This document shows, in pieces, positions 32,397-42,363 of a stretch of 64,000 nucleotides of DNA (position 1 is the first letter of the stretch; every line of letters starts with the position of its first letter). Location of the stretch: assembly GCF_002929555.1 (NCBI RefSeq), contig NZ_PJJP01000039.1:1-64000 (forward strand). The letters run 5' to 3'. The stretch comes from Cryobacterium sp. N22. GTDB taxonomy: Bacteria; Actinomycetota; Actinomycetes; Actinomycetales; Microbacteriaceae. Made by a program: the position numbers and the translations under genes. The notes under the pieces are model-generated. The model was given only the letters and a program-made list of their open reading frames with translations. It made no database searches and had not been told where the DNA came from.

Positions 32397-33155
32397 GTGG
32401 CTGAGCTGATTGTGACTGACCCGAACGTGACTGACCCGGACGCTCCTGAGCCCCTGGTAGGCGTGGTGTTCGTCTCGCACAGCGGCGAGATCGCCTCCGG
32501 TCTGGTGACGCTGGCCCGCCAGATGGCCCCGAACGTCGCCCTGGTGGCCGCGGGCGGAATGGATGACGGCGGAATCGGCACGAGTTTCGACAAGATCGCG
32601 GCAGGCATCGCGGAGGCCGACCACGGTGGCGGCGTCGTGTTGCTCTGCGACCTGGGCTCGGCCATCCTGACCGCGGAGACCGCGGTGGATTTCCTCGACG
32701 ACGAGGTGCGGGCCCGGGTGCGCATCGCCGACGCGCCGCTCGTGGAGGGCGGTGTGGCGGCCGCCGTCACGGCCGAGATCGGGGGAGACCTCGCGGCCGT
32801 ACTCGCGGCGGCCGAGTCGGCACAGGGCGGCGGGTCAGCCCCGACAGAGGCTGCGCCGTCCGAACCGGCGGGCGCAGACGGTGCCGAGGGCGCGGCGCGT
32901 CCGGTCAGCCGTACGGTGACGTTGCGAAACCGGGACGGGCTGCACGCCAGGCCCGCGGCGGACTTCGTGAAACTCGCCAGTGGATTCGACGCTGAAGTCA
33001 CCGTCAACGGCAAGGACGCCCACAGCCTGCTGGGCATCATGTCGCTCGGGCTGACCCGGGGGATGAGCGTGGAGATCTCCGGGCCCGACGAACGATCGCG
33101 GGCGGCGGTGGACGCCCTGGCCGACCTGATCGAGACCGGTTTCGGCGAAGAATAG
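32397..33155 (+). CDS. dhaM: Dihydroxyacetone kinase phosphotransferase subunit DhaM (EIIA-HPr fusion)
   Basis: A 252-residue phosphoryl carrier that passes phosphate from the PTS to DhaL. The N-terminal ~130 residues form the mannose-type EIIA domain with its active His in GVVFVSHSGEIASG. After an Ala/Gly-rich linker, the C-terminal ~90 residues form an HPr domain with LRNRDGLHARPAADF. Unlike E. coli DhaM there is no EI-like C-terminal domain. The start is uncertain: GTG 32397 is the first option, but in-frame GTG codons follow at 32412 and 32427 and the EIIA fold begins later. Confidence 0.92.
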   Translation: MAELIVTDPNVTDPDAPEPLVGVVFVSHSGEIASGLVTLARQMAPNVALVAAGGMDDGGIGTSFDKIAAGIAEADHGGGVVLLCDLGSAILTAETAVDFLDDEVRARVRIADAPLVEGGVAAAVTAEIGGDLAAVLAAAESAQGGGSAPTEAAPSEPAGADGAEGAARPVSRTVTLRNRDGLHARPAADFVKLASGFDAEVTVNGKDAHSLLGIMSLGLTRGMSVEISGPDERSRAAVDALADLIETGFGEE

Positions 33156-33197
33156 CGGCACGGTTGGCGTTCCTTGGCCGGGGGCGTTGCAGGGGCG

Positions 33198-33203
33198 TAC
33201 GCT
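33198..33203 (+). promoter_or_regulatory. Leaderless -10 box of the small ORF at 33210
   Basis: TACGCT followed by 6 nt and ATG 33210. Confidence 0.45.
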
Positions 33204-33209
33204 GTGGCC

Positions 33210-33530
33210 ATGGTCCAGAATGAGAAATCCTCGGCCCAGGCTCACCGCCGAGGCGCCAACCGGTTGTTCGACTGGGTGGAGGACCGGCTCCGGCCAGCCT
33301 TCGACTCCCCGCCCGTGGGCACCTACGACGCGGCGGAGACGACCGGGCTGGCCCAGTGCCCGGTGTGCGGCCGCCCGATGACCGAGCACACCATCGAACA
33401 CTCGGCGCACGACACCGTGCTGAACTGTCCGATTCCGCACCCGGGCGCCTGGGACCGGGACGCGTTCGAACCGGTCAATGAATTCGGCATGGTCATGCGC
33501 CGTAGGCCGGACGAGGGCGCGCCGGACTGA
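33210..33530 (+). CDS. Hypothetical small protein with Cys/His cluster
   Basis: I do not recognise this 106-residue protein. Its middle holds CPVCGRPM, HTIEHSAHD and LNCPIPH, which could bind a metal. The ends are charged and there is no membrane segment. A short conserved-looking C-terminus (NEFGMVMRRRPD) follows. The start at ATG 33210 is 6 nt after a TACGCT box, so it is probably transcribed separately from dhaKLM. Codon use looks like its neighbours. Confidence 0.65.
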   Translation: MVQNEKSSAQAHRRGANRLFDWVEDRLRPAFDSPPVGTYDAAETTGLAQCPVCGRPMTEHTIEHSAHDTVLNCPIPHPGAWDRDAFEPVNEFGMVMRRRPDEGAPD

Positions 33531-33670
33531 GTGTTGCGGGCGCCGGCCTTGAACTGCGCTACCGGGTGATCGGCACACAACTCAGCGATGCGGCGCGGCG
33601 GCTGGACCGCATCGGTGCCGAGTGGGACCGCCGGCTGGCGGTTATCAGGCAGATCGCCGAGGAGCTGTGA
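33527..33670 (+). pseudogene. Probable 3' remnant of an ArsR-type regulator gene
   Basis: An open stretch of about 47 codons ends in TGA at 33670. Its C-terminal part reads GTQLSDAARRLDRIGAEW then DRRLAVIRQIAEEL, like the last helix of ArsR-family winged-helix repressors. The DNA-binding half and a proper start are missing, and the frame overlaps the end of the preceding gene. I infer a decayed or truncated gene; a short translated ORF from GTG 33567 is the alternative. Confidence 0.4.
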
Positions 33671-34039
33671 AACCCTCAACCCGGGGTTGATCCCGGCCCC
33701 GATCTCTGTTTGTTGACATAATGTGCATTATCGGTCACATAACGGTAGCGGGAAAATGGCCGGGAAGATGGCCGGGACCGGGCCGCTCCGACGTTCGAAC
33801 ACGCCGGCTGGCTCCGTGACGGCGCCGGCCCGCACGTCGGCGTCTGCCGGGCGCCGGGCATAAGTCGGCACACCGGACATGGTCGCATGTGGCCCGGTGG
33901 CCGGCTGGCCGGCTGTGCCGGCGACGGTCGGGCGCTTCGTTGACGCACCCCTTTCGAGCCGCTCAGCGCGCCAATCTGCATGTTATGTCAAGAAATCAGC
34001 TTTTCTCAGCAGAACCGCAGCTCGTCTCGGTAATTCGGG
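33671..34039. other. 369-bp intergenic gap between convergent genes
   Basis: No convincing gene. It holds a good -35 (TTGACA) and a dyad at 33713-33741, a 35-codon open frame (33756-33863) with a weak ribosome site, and GC-rich dyads such as 33676-33690. The size and content suggest remains of lost genes. Confidence 0.5.
33713..33741 (+). promoter_or_regulatory. Orphan promoter with embedded operator-like dyad
   Basis: TTGACA at 33713-33718 and an ACATAA-like -10 about 17-18 nt downstream. Between them lies the dyad ataatg-tg-cattat (33718-33731). An ATG-initiated 35-codon frame follows at 33756. No known gene is driven by it. Confidence 0.42.
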
Positions 34040-36427
<2,388 letters not shown>

Positions 36428-36556
36428 CGTGTCTCCAAAAAGGGGGTGCCGTGGCTCTGCAGCCGACCAGCTTCGAGCATACGTGAGGATCTCCGTTGTC
36501 ACCGGGCAGTTTCAGTGCCGGGTGCGCTGCGCGTAGCCGTGCGGGCGGCTTCGGAT

Positions 36557-36562
36557 TAGGTT
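36557..36562 (+). promoter_or_regulatory. Leaderless -10 box of the DUF308 gene
   Basis: TAGGTT, 6 nt spacer, ATG 36569. Confidence 0.5.
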
Positions 36563-36568
36563 GTCGGC

Positions 36569-37171
36569 ATGCCCAACACCGTCGGACCCGCCAGTGCAGT
36601 CTTCGCCATCGCCATCGACCCCCGGCAGCTGAGCCGGCGGGAGATCAGCGGCATCCGGGTGGCCTTCGCGGTCAGTGCCGTGGTGGCGATCGGTATCGGG
36701 ACGATCCTGCTGGTCTGGACCGAGGCCACCCTCGCGGTCATCGCCGTGCTGTTCGGGCTGTACTTCGTGGTCAGCGGGGTCGTCCGGATCGTGCGCGGGG
36801 TGGCCAGCACCGGGTCGGCCGCCGGGGGCCGGGTGCTCAACATCGTTCTCGGCGTGCTGGTGCTGATCCTGGGCATCCTGGCGCTCCGGAACCCCGAGGG
36901 GTCCTTGGCCGTTCTCGGACTGGTGGTCGGCATCGTCTGGATCGTCGAGGGGGTGGCGGCACTGGTGGAGTACACCACGGACTCCAGCCGCTGGCCCGGA
37001 ATCCTGCTCGGCGTGGTCGGCATCCTGGCGGGCCTGATCGTGCTGTTCGCGCCGGTGCAGACCATCGGCGTTCTCGTCACGATCGGCGGCATCATGCTGA
37101 TCATTTCGGGACTCGTGCAGCTCGTGCGGGCGTTCACCTTCGGACGCGGCGTCACCGCCACCGCCGGGTGA
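36569..37171 (+). CDS. DUF308 / HdeD-like membrane protein
   Basis: A 200-residue protein with six hydrophobic helices in three similar pairs, each of the form (helix)-FGLYFVVSGVVRIVRG-type (for example VGIVWIVEGVAALVE and IGGIMLIISGLVQLVRAF). This internal repetition is typical of the DUF308 family that includes the acid-resistance protein HdeD. Its role here is unknown. Confidence 0.8.
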   Translation: MPNTVGPASAVFAIAIDPRQLSRREISGIRVAFAVSAVVAIGIGTILLVWTEATLAVIAVLFGLYFVVSGVVRIVRGVASTGSAAGGRVLNIVLGVLVLILGILALRNPEGSLAVLGLVVGIVWIVEGVAALVEYTTDSSRWPGILLGVVGILAGLIVLFAPVQTIGVLVTIGGIMLIISGLVQLVRAFTFGRGVTATAG

Positions 37172-37177
37172 GCAGAT

Positions 37178-37951
37178 CTAGCTGGTGAAGTCCGAGGTGT
37201 CGCCGACGTAGCGGGTGTTGTTCGCCGGCACCGGCTCGACGGCGGCGAGAACGATCTCGGCGGCGAACTCGCTGACGTTGTAGAGCTTGCCGGCGGAATC
37301 CTGGCGGGCGCTGATGGCTCCGGGGTTCGCGCGTTCGAGCAGGACGGCCGTGATGGTGCCCTGGATCATGTCGCCGGAGACGACGACGAAGCCGATGCCG
37401 GCCTCGGCCAGTTCGGGGATGACGGCGCGCAGGGCGTCTTCGCCGGCGCGCTTGCTGCGGGCGACCGGCTCGTAGACCGCGACGTTCGACGCGGTGTCGA
37501 CGAAGTGCGCCTGGTGGCTCGTGATGAAGACCACGCGGGCGCCGTCGCTGAGCAGCGGCACTGCCGCGGTGAGCAGGTTGACCTGGGCGTCGCGGTTCAG
37601 CTGCATGGCGTAGTCCTCGGCCATGCCGGACTCCATGCCTCCGGAGGCATTCATCACGAGGATGTCGAGTCCGCCGTACTCGGCGCGGATGGTGTCGAAC
37701 ATCGCCGAGACGGACTCAGCGTCGGTGAGGTCAGCGGCCACGGTGATGGCGGTTCCGCCGGCGGCGCGGATGGCATCGGCCAGCTTGGTGGCGCGTGCTT
37801 CCTTGTTCCGGTAGTTGATGACGACCTTCGCGCCGGCTTCGGCGAAGTAGGCGACGGTGTCGGCTCCGATCCCCCGGGACGAGCCCGTGACGAGGATGCG
37901 CTTTCCCGAGAGGCTGCCGGGCTGGAGGGGATTCATCGATGGTGTGCTCAC
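37178..37951 (-). CDS. SDR-family oxidoreductase
   Basis: A 257-residue short-chain dehydrogenase with a Rossmann fold: NAD(P) motif ILVTGSSRGIGADTVAY, the DxT-type strand AADLTDAES and the NASGG motif. The active-site Ser lies near VVFITSHQAHF, and the Tyr-Lys pair is probably in AVYEPVARSKRAGE, where the usual YxxxK spacing is not kept (Y then K eight residues later). Catalysis may be altered, and the substrate is unknown. GTG 37951 is chosen because a TAGTGT box lies 8 nt upstream; ATG 37936 is the alternative. It is convergent with the DUF308 gene. Confidence 0.82.
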   Translation of the reverse strand: MSTPSMNPLQPGSLSGKRILVTGSSRGIGADTVAYFAEAGAKVVINYRNKEARATKLADAIRAAGGTAITVAADLTDAESVSAMFDTIRAEYGGLDILVMNASGGMESGMAEDYAMQLNRDAQVNLLTAAVPLLSDGARVVFITSHQAHFVDTASNVAVYEPVARSKRAGEDALRAVIPELAEAGIGFVVVSGDMIQGTITAVLLERANPGAISARQDSAGKLYNVSEFAAEIVLAAVEPVPANNTRYVGDTSDFTS

Positions 37952-37959
37952 GGGGATAA

Positions 37960-37965
37960 ACACTA
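37960..37965 (-). promoter_or_regulatory. Leaderless -10 box of the SDR gene
   Basis: TAGTGT on the minus strand, 8 nt before GTG 37951. Confidence 0.4.
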
Positions 37966-38029
37966 CCAACATGCCCAACACCTCCAAGTGCTAGCGTCAT
38001 CTGCAAGCGACGCTAAGAGGGGCGGCGAC

Positions 38030-38500
38030 ATGGTGGATTTGACGGACTACCTGTGGATCGTATGGCTGGTGTTCATCCTGGTCTGCGTCATCATCGAGCT
38101 GCTCACCCTGGATTTCACCTTCCTGATGATCGCCGTCGGCAGTCTCGCCGGGCTGGGCGCGAACCTGCTCGGCTGGGACTGGTGGGTGCAGATCCTCGTC
38201 GCCGGCGCCGTCTCGGTGTTGCTGCTGCTGCTGATCCGCCCGGTGCTGTTGCGGCTGATGGCCAAGGGCGCGGCGTCGGTACCGCCCAGCAACGTGGCCG
38301 CGCTGATCGGCATGGGCGGGCGGGTGTCCTCCACGATCACCGAGTTGGGCGGTCTGGTCAGGCTCGACAACGGCGAGACCTGGACGGCCGGCCTCTCCCC
38401 CGACCGGGTCCAGACCCGCATCGATCCCGGCGAACGGGTGCTGGTGTCGGCCATCGAGGGTTCCACAGCTGTTGTCGTCCCCGAGGAAAGGACCGATTGA
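38030..38500 (+). CDS. NfeD-like membrane protein
   Basis: A 156-residue protein with an N-terminal helix, two more membrane helices (around TFLMIAVGSLAGLGANLLG and LVAGAVSVLLLLLIRPVLL) and a C-terminal OB-fold-like domain containing IGMGGRVSSTITELGG. This is the short NfeD type, which works together with SPFH proteins. The SPFH gene follows with a 1-bp gap. GGGGCGG before ATG 38030 is a weak ribosome site; TAGCGT at 37992-37997 could be the -10. Confidence 0.85.
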   Translation: MVDLTDYLWIVWLVFILVCVIIELLTLDFTFLMIAVGSLAGLGANLLGWDWWVQILVAGAVSVLLLLLIRPVLLRLMAKGAASVPPSNVAALIGMGGRVSSTITELGGLVRLDNGETWTAGLSPDRVQTRIDPGERVLVSAIEGSTAVVVPEERTD

Positions 38501-38501
38501 C

Positions 38502-39482
38502 GTGCCAAATCTCGATCAACTCCTGCTCCAGATCTTCGTGCTGGTCCTCATCATCGTCGTGCTGGTCTTCGTCGTGGTGGTGCTCGTGCGCACCATCCGC
38601 ATCATTCCCCAGGCCAGTGCCGGTGTCGTCGAACGCCTCGGCAAGTACCACAAGACCCTGATGCCCGGACTCAACATCCTGGTGCCGTTCGTCGACAGGG
38701 TGCGACCGCTCATCGACATGCGCGAACAGGTGGTCTCCTTTCCCCCGCAGCCGGTGATCACCGAGGACAACCTGGTGGTGTCCATCGACACGGTCGTCTA
38801 CTTCCAGGTGACGGATGCCCGCGCGGCGACCTATGAGATCGCCAACTACCTCGGCGCGGTCGAGCAGCTCACGACGACCACGCTGCGCAATGTGGTCGGC
38901 GGGCTCAACCTCGAGGAGGCGCTGACCAGCCGGGACAACATCAACGGGCAACTGCGGATCGTGCTGGATGAGGCCACCGGAAAGTGGGGCATCAGGGTCG
39001 GCCGGGTGGAGCTGAAGGCCATCGACCCGCCGCATTCGATTCAGGACTCGATGGAGAAGCAGATGCGCGCCGAACGAGACCGCCGGGCGCTGATCCTCAC
39101 GGCCGAGGGCACCAAGCAGTCCGCCATCCTCACGGCGGAGGGAGCGCGTCAGGCCTCGATCCTGCAAGCCGAAGGCCAGGCCAAGGCTGCCGTGCTGCGG
39201 GCCCAGGGAGAGGCGGAGGCCATCACCACGGTCTTCAAGGCCATCCACGATGGCGACCCCGACCCGAAGCTGCTCGCCTACCAGTACTTGCAGACCCTGC
39301 CGAAGCTGGCGGACGGCACGGCGAACAAGCTCTGGATCGTGCCGAGCGAGCTGACCGAGGCGATGAAAGGCATCGGCAGGGCCTTCGGCCCGAACGCGGT
39401 TCCAGGTTCTCACCCGGGCGCCGCCGCAGCCGAACCGTCGGGGGCACTCCCAGAAACACCGGGGCCCGGACATGAGCGCTGA
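38502..39482 (+). CDS. SPFH/Band 7 (stomatin-like) protein
   Basis: A 326-residue protein with an N-terminal membrane helix (IFVLVLIIVVLVFVVVVLV), then the SPFH domain beginning IPQASAGVVERLGKYHKTL, a long charged coiled-coil rich in Ala/Glu/Arg (the repeated LTAEGxxQxxIL motif) and a C-terminal segment LPKLADGTANKLWIVPSEL. Such proteins form large membrane-bound rings that organise membrane domains or proteases. GTG 38502 is used; it pairs with the NfeD gene just upstream. Confidence 0.9.
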   Translation: MPNLDQLLLQIFVLVLIIVVLVFVVVVLVRTIRIIPQASAGVVERLGKYHKTLMPGLNILVPFVDRVRPLIDMREQVVSFPPQPVITEDNLVVSIDTVVYFQVTDARAATYEIANYLGAVEQLTTTTLRNVVGGLNLEEALTSRDNINGQLRIVLDEATGKWGIRVGRVELKAIDPPHSIQDSMEKQMRAERDRRALILTAEGTKQSAILTAEGARQASILQAEGQAKAAVLRAQGEAEAITTVFKAIHDGDPDPKLLAYQYLQTLPKLADGTANKLWIVPSELTEAMKGIGRAFGPNAVPGSHPGAAAAEPSGALPETPGPGHER

Positions 39483-40251
39483 ACCGTCTACCTTCCTGTC
39501 CCCGCCGGGGCCGCGCATCCTCGCGCACCGCGGGCTCAGCACCCAGGCGCCGGAAAACACCCTGCTCGCCTTTCTGCAGGCCATCCTCGGCGGGGCAACA
39601 CACCTCGAAACCGACGTGCACGCCAGCAGCGACGGCATCGCCGTGATCAGCCACGACCCTGTCCTGCCGAACGACGGACCGGCCGTGAACGCGCTCACGA
39701 TGGCCCAGCTCAGCCGGGTCGACCTCGGTGCGGGTCAGACCTATTGTTCCCTCGCGGAGGCGTTGGCCGCGTTCCCGGAGGCGAGGTTCAACATCGACAT
39801 CAAGTCCGCCGACGCCGTGCTGCCGGCCGCGCGCGCCATCCGGGCGGCCGCCGCCTCCCGCCGGGTGCTCCTCACCTCGTTTTCTGAGAGCCGGCGCCGT
39901 CGGGTGCTCCGGGCCGTGCCCGGAGCGACGACATCGGCCTCTGCCCAGGGGATCGCCCTGATGCTCGCCGCTGTGGGCCTCCGGCAGCACTGGGCGCTCC
40001 CCCGCATCCTGCGCGGGGTCGACGCCATCCAAGTGCCGCTGCGGGCGGGTCGGCTGCGCATCGTCACCCCCCGCGTGATCCGCCGAATGCATGCAATCGG
40101 CGTGGAGGTGCACGTGTGGACGGTCAATGACCCGGCCCTGATGGCCCGGCTGCTGGCACTGGGCGTCGACGGCCTCGTCACCGACCGCTGCGACCTCGCC
40201 GCCCACCTCGTCAAGGGCAGAGAATCCACACCAGACAGACCCGGTTTCTGA
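39472..40251 (+). CDS. Glycerophosphodiester phosphodiesterase
   Basis: A 259-residue TIM-barrel enzyme that cleaves glycerophosphodiesters to glycerol 3-phosphate and an alcohol. Catalytic motifs are HRG in ILAHRGLSTQAPENTLLAF, the metal ligands in ETDVHASSDG and the following HD in AVISHDPVLP. No signal peptide is present, so it is probably cytosolic. It overlaps the SPFH gene by 11 bp and is likely in its operon. Confidence 0.9.
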   Translation: MSAEPSTFLSPPGPRILAHRGLSTQAPENTLLAFLQAILGGATHLETDVHASSDGIAVISHDPVLPNDGPAVNALTMAQLSRVDLGAGQTYCSLAEALAAFPEARFNIDIKSADAVLPAARAIRAAAASRRVLLTSFSESRRRRVLRAVPGATTSASAQGIALMLAAVGLRQHWALPRILRGVDAIQVPLRAGRLRIVTPRVIRRMHAIGVEVHVWTVNDPALMARLLALGVDGLVTDRCDLAAHLVKGRESTPDRPGF

Positions 40252-40277
40252 GAGATCCCCGGGAGATAGGCGGTAAC

Positions 40278-40304
40278 GGAAAGATAACGCACAGCTTGAT
40301 GGTT
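40278..40304 (+). promoter_or_regulatory. SigR-like promoter upstream of rbpA
   Basis: GGAAA (40278-40282), about 19 nt, then GTT (40302-40304) resembles the thiol-stress SigR/SigH consensus GGAAT-N18-GTT. rbpA is a known SigR target in Streptomyces. An alternative is a housekeeping -10 in tagaac/taggaa just downstream. Confidence 0.35.
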
Positions 40305-40340
40305 TAGAACTAGGAATGCATCGCGAGAGGAGACCACACG

Positions 40341-40703
40341 ATGGCAGATCGTAGTTTGCGTGGCATGAGGTTGGGTTCGCAGAGCCTGCAGAGCGAAGAG
40401 GGCGTGACCTTTTCCCCACGCGTCAGTCACACGTATTTGTGTGCAACGTGCGAACGCGAGACGGTGATGATTTTCTCCGCCGAAGCAGAGGCACCAGACG
40501 AATGGGAGTGCCGTTTCTGCTCCCAGACCGCAACCCGGTTGGTTGATTCGAAGCCAGTGGTCGTTGACCACTCCGACGAAAAAATCGCCCGCACCCACTG
40601 GGACATGCTCCTGGAGCGTCGCACCCGGGCCGAGCTCGAAGAGCTGCTGGAGGAACGCCTCGCGGTCCTGCGTCAGCGTCGGGGCCAGAAAGTCGGCGCT
40701 TAG
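40341..40703 (+). CDS. rbpA: RNA polymerase-binding protein RbpA
   Basis: A 120-residue actinobacterial protein that binds the principal sigma factor and stabilises the open promoter complex. The N-terminus (RSLRGMRLGSQSLQSEEG) contacts RNA polymerase, the zinc-ribbon core has CATCERE and CRFC, and the C-terminal helix HWDMLLERRTRAELEELLEE is the sigma interaction domain. GAGAGGAG precedes ATG 40341. Its partner SigA is encoded in the same window at 6035. Confidence 0.96.
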   Translation: MADRSLRGMRLGSQSLQSEEGVTFSPRVSHTYLCATCERETVMIFSAEAEAPDEWECRFCSQTATRLVDSKPVVVDHSDEKIARTHWDMLLERRTRAELEELLEERLAVLRQRRGQKVGA

Positions 40704-40742
40704 CCACCTCAGCGGGCAGCCTGGCTCCCGCACCCACACCTG

Positions 40743-40770
40743 ACGGCGTCGGCTAACCCCGGCGCCGTTT
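40743..40770. terminator. Hairpin between rbpA and lnt
   Basis: Stem acggcgtcgg, loop ctaacc, ccggcgccgt (one wobble), followed by TT. It separates the convergent rbpA and lnt genes; the lnt stop codon lies in the loop. Confidence 0.5.
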
Positions 40771-42354
40771 GCGTATCCTCGCGCGGTCAGCAGCCACGGG
40801 GCCGGCCGACAGCCGGGGACCGGTCTCGGAGAGCCCGAGGGCTCGGGCCGAGACGACGCAGAACAGCACCCCCGCCAAGCCGAGGCCGGAGACGAACCAT
40901 TCCAGGGCCCGGCCCGCCGTCATCGCCGGAGTATTCGAGTCGCTCAGCGGAACGGTCTCGACCATCGCGCCGGACACCCAGGTGGGCAGGCTGTCGAGGG
41001 TCTGGCCGTCGGGCGTGATGATCGCGCTCGTCCCGACGGTCGAAATGTTCACCACGGTGCGACCGGCCTCGATCGCGCGGAGCCGTGCTATCGCCAGCTG
41101 CTGCACCGACTCATCGGTGCGACCGAAGTCAGCGTTGTTGGTCTGGGCCAGGATGATCTCGGCGTCGTCGTCGATCATCTCGTGCACGAGCTGGTCATCG
41201 GCGATGTCGAAGCAGATGGCGATTCCCGCGATGATGCCGTCGATGTCGAAGACATTGTCCCTGGTGCCGATCTCGTAGTCCCGGGAGACGAGGTCGATGA
41301 GCTCGGGCGCGAAGGGCCGCCAGAAGGCCCGGTCCGGCATGTACTCCGCGAAGGGAACCGGGTGCACCTTGTCGTAGAGGTCGACGGCACCTTCGCCGGC
41401 CTTCCAGAGCAACGACGTGTTGTAGTACTTGCCGTTCCGCTCGGTGATGGTTCCGGCGATCAGCGGAGCATTCATGGCCCGGCTGATGTAATCGGCCACC
41501 CGTGCCGAGTCTGCGGACCTGAGCGGGTCGACGTCGATCCCGTTCTCCGGCCAGACGACGAAGTCTACCGGCTCCCCCACCAGCGGCAGGGTCGCCGAGA
41601 CGTGGTCGTTCAGGATCTGGCCAGGCGCGTTCTGCGCGAACAGGCCGGCGTCGGAGGCGCCTTGCACGGCAGCGATCCGGGCCGTGCCGCTCTGCAGGGT
41701 CGGCCACGCCGGGAACGCCAGCAACAGGGCGACCGCGGCCACCGCTGTCGCGGACCTGGCCCCGACGCGTACCCCCGGCTCCCGGCAGAGCTGCACGGTC
41801 AGGGCGCTGAGCCAGACGATCACGAAACTCAGACCCGACATGCCCACCCAGGCGATGAGCCCGTTGAACGGGCTCTCGGATTGGGAGATGGCGACTCGGC
41901 CCCACGCGAATCCGCCGTACGGCCACACCGCGGAAATCGCTTCCCGAGCCGTCCACAGCCCCGCCACGACGACCGGGAGCACACCGATCCGGCCGGCGAC
42001 CGACGGCCAGACCCGCGGACCGATATTCAGCACCACCGCGGTCAGCGCCAGGCCGACGCCGAAGAAGAGCGCCTCGAGTCCGGCCAGGGCCAGCCAGGGC
42101 ACCGGCCCGAGGTACAGGGTGAGCCAGCTGATGTGAATGAGCCAGAACGACAGGCCGGCCACCAGGCCGACCAGGAGGCCTGTCCAGGGCCCACGGCCCA
42201 GCAGGGCCAGGAACATCAACGCCACACCGATCGGAGCCAGGATCCACCAGTCACGATCCGGGAATCCGCCGTCCAGGATGGCGCCGGCGCCGGCGGCAAG
42301 CAGAATCGCCGCCCACAGGGGCAGGCCGGTGCCTCGGAGTATGCCGGTCTTCAC
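40753..42354 (-). CDS. lnt: Apolipoprotein N-acyltransferase
   Basis: A 533-residue membrane enzyme that adds the third acyl chain to lipoproteins. About eight hydrophobic helices surround a nitrilase-like domain whose catalytic triad is visible: Glu in VVWPENGIDVD, Lys in DKVHPVPFAEYMP and Cys in IAICFDIADDQLVHE. It follows helY with a 9-bp gap as the last gene of the minus-strand cluster. In mycobacteria Lnt is fused to Ppm1; no Ppm1 domain is seen here. It is convergent with rbpA. Confidence 0.92.
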   Translation of the reverse strand: MKTGILRGTGLPLWAAILLAAGAGAILDGGFPDRDWWILAPIGVALMFLALLGRGPWTGLLVGLVAGLSFWLIHISWLTLYLGPVPWLALAGLEALFFGVGLALTAVVLNIGPRVWPSVAGRIGVLPVVVAGLWTAREAISAVWPYGGFAWGRVAISQSESPFNGLIAWVGMSGLSFVIVWLSALTVQLCREPGVRVGARSATAVAAVALLLAFPAWPTLQSGTARIAAVQGASDAGLFAQNAPGQILNDHVSATLPLVGEPVDFVVWPENGIDVDPLRSADSARVADYISRAMNAPLIAGTITERNGKYYNTSLLWKAGEGAVDLYDKVHPVPFAEYMPDRAFWRPFAPELIDLVSRDYEIGTRDNVFDIDGIIAGIAICFDIADDQLVHEMIDDDAEIILAQTNNADFGRTDESVQQLAIARLRAIEAGRTVVNISTVGTSAIITPDGQTLDSLPTWVSGAMVETVPLSDSNTPAMTAGRALEWFVSGLGLAGVLFCVVSARALGLSETGPRLSAGPVAADRARIRKRRRG

Positions 42355-42363
42355 CTCAACAGC

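Noticed and set aside
32397-32440. Repeated gtgactgaccc at the dhaM start
   Set aside because: Two short copies give alternative GTG starts but look like chance duplication; no regulatory role can be supported.
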